DNA of 64,000 nt from Rhodovulum visakhapatnamense (GTDB lineage: Bacteria > Pseudomonadota > Alphaproteobacteria > Rhodobacterales > Rhodobacteraceae): contig NZ_SOEB01000001.1 in assembly GCF_004365965.1 (NCBI RefSeq), positions 310,001 to 374,000 on the forward strand. Direction: 5' to 3'. The position numbers and the translations under genes were made by a program. This document shows, one piece after another, positions 63,147 to 64,000 of this stretch. The stretch's first letter is position 1. Each line of letters starts with the position of its first letter. The notes beneath the pieces were generated by a model. It was not told the origin of the DNA, made no database searches, and saw only the letters and a list, made by a program, of their open reading frames with translations.

Positions 63147-63940
63147 CAGTGCGGTTTCCGCCGGATCTGGATCGGCTCGAAGGTGCCCGACTGGCGCAGT
63201 TCCAGCTGGCCCTGCTTGACCAGTTCGAGCGAGGCCGCGAAATGCGCGGCGGTCGCGGACCGGCGGCGGGCCGGATCGGCGTGCCAGCCTTCCGGCAGCC
63301 AGGTGACAAGGTCCACCCAGTCGCCCGCATAGCCGATCAGCCCCCGCATCCGCTCCAGCGCCTCTTCCATGGTGTAGATCGCGTCCCGGTCCAGCACATA
63401 GGGCCGGAAGTCGTCCTTGGTGCGGATCCGGGCATAGGCCTGCATCAGATCCAGCAGCGTCGCAGTGTATTGCACCCGCCGCACCCGTTCCACCCCTTCG
63501 GGGATGCCGCGCCCGAAGAAGTCGCGCCCCTTCCGGTCGCGCGCCATCAGCCGGGCGGCAACGCCCCGCATCGCCTCGAGCCGTTCCAGCTGGAAGGCGA
63601 GGTGCGCGGCCAGATCCTCGGCCGAGGGGCCGTCCTCGGTCGGGTCGGGCGGCAGCAGCAGCCGCGATTTCAGGAAGGCCAGCCAGGCCGCCATCACCAG
63701 ATAATCGGCGGCAAGCTCGATCCGCAGGCTTTTCGCGGTCTCGACAAAGGCCAGATACTGTTCGGCCAGATGCAGCACCGAAATCCTGCGAAGGTCGACC
63801 TTCTGGGTCCGGGCCAGCATCAGCAGCATGTCAAGCGGCCCCTCGAAGCCGTCGACATCGACGATCAGCGCCTCGGCGGCCTGCCGCGCGGCGATGGCGT
63901 CGGGCGTGTCGGCGGTTTCGGGATCATGGCCCTCAGCCAT
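63146..63940 (-). CDS. scpA: Segregation and condensation protein ScpA
   Basis: This 264-residue kleisin bridges the SMC heads and carries ScpB. The N-terminal FEGPLDMLLMLARTQKVDL is the family signature; ADYLVMAAWLAFLKSRLLLP follows, and a C-terminal winged helix binds the SMC cap (FAASLELVKQGQLELRQ). Start at 63940. Its first 8 bases overlap the 3' end of the upstream partial gene, indicating an operon. Confidence 0.95.
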   Translation of the reverse strand: MAEGHDPETADTPDAIAARQAAEALIVDVDGFEGPLDMLLMLARTQKVDLRRISVLHLAEQYLAFVETAKSLRIELAADYLVMAAWLAFLKSRLLLPPDPTEDGPSAEDLAAHLAFQLERLEAMRGVAARLMARDRKGRDFFGRGIPEGVERVRRVQYTATLLDLMQAYARIRTKDDFRPYVLDRDAIYTMEEALERMRGLIGYAGDWVDLVTWLPEGWHADPARRRSATAAHFAASLELVKQGQLELRQSGTFEPIQIRRKPH

Positions 63941-64000
63941 GGGCGGCCTTTCCCAGAATCCCGTAAAGCTCCCCGGCGACAGCGGTCACGTCGATCGGCT
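63933..64000 (-). CDS. C-terminal end of an upstream gene, possibly nagZ (partial)
   Basis: The minus-strand frame is open from the window edge to a TGA at 63933-63935 and ends VAGELYGILGKAAHG. Only about 21 residues are visible, too few for a family assignment. In related genomes the gene before scpA is often the beta-N-acetylhexosaminidase nagZ, so this is suggested from recalled gene order only. It overlaps the scpA start by 8 bases. Confidence 0.45.
   Translation of the reverse strand, partial: PIDVTAVAGELYGILGKAAHG

Overview
The window is high-GC bacterial chromosomal DNA whose gene content and signals fit an alphaproteobacterium of the Rhodobacteraceae (Rhodobacter/Rhodovulum-like; genus not resolvable by eye). 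Supporting points are the alpha-type SspB followed by fumC, a DUF4169 gene and a ribbon-helix-helix gene; a GAAC-N7-GAAC SOS box in front of uvrA; scpA-scpB; a long glnE; and abundant ABC and tripartite-tricarboxylate uptake systems. Genes are dense, many are coupled by 4-base ATGA overlaps, and strand use alternates operon by operon.

Layout. 1-2940: end of a molybdenum-cofactor nucleotidyltransferase gene, a small membrane protein, a lipoprotein, and moaA. 2955-10117 (minus): an oligopeptide/dipeptide-type ABC importer (substrate-binding protein, two permeases, two ATPases) followed in the same operon by an amidase and a RidA-type deaminase. 10386-13034: mprF. 13326-18124: a divergent LysR regulator and an acyl-CoA dehydrogenase / class III CoA-transferase / MaoC-like hydratase operon resembling itaconate-catabolism clusters, then a methyltransferase. 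18271-20307: an old-yellow-enzyme-type demethylase/reductase. 20387-25081: a complete liv-type ABC importer. 25503-25892: a stand-alone receiver domain. 26105-26181: tRNA-Arg(CCG), followed by about 1.6 kb of degraded DNA with fragments of phage-type and regulator genes. 27759-32617: glnE and neighbours, a YbaK-type deacylase and a YbdK-type ligase. 32690-33215: a decayed IS5/IS427-type transposase gene. 33341-37381: a valine-degradation operon (isobutyryl-CoA dehydrogenase, 3-hydroxyisobutyryl-CoA hydrolase, 3-hydroxyisobutyrate dehydrogenase) ending in a Crp/Fnr regulator, then a DUF2892 membrane protein. 37550-38555: two secreted paralogues, the first without a normal start codon. 38611-50593: uvrA, rhodanese, lipoamide dehydrogenase, DUF924, an MFS transporter, queA, a large AsmA/YhdP-like protein and bcp. 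50936-52832: a membrane-anchored LytM/M23 protein and a bactofilin. 53396-55912: metNIQ. 56277-59225: tctCBA. 59385-64000: an NTF2-like protein, sspB, fumC, two small genes, scpB, scpA and the end of a further gene.

How it works together. Most of the window is nutrient capture and CoA-linked catabolism: peptide/amide import plus hydrolysis, branched-chain amino-acid-type import, methionine import, tricarboxylate-type import, valine breakdown and a C5-dicarboxylate-like CoA pathway. Housekeeping functions (nitrogen control, DNA repair, chromosome condensation, cell-shape proteins, Moco synthesis) lie between these blocks. No CRISPR array, phage, integrase or secondary-metabolite cluster is visible. 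The less ordinary parts are the itaconate-like operon with its non-canonical acyl-CoA dehydrogenase, the dpp-amidase-RidA operon, and the two zones of gene decay.
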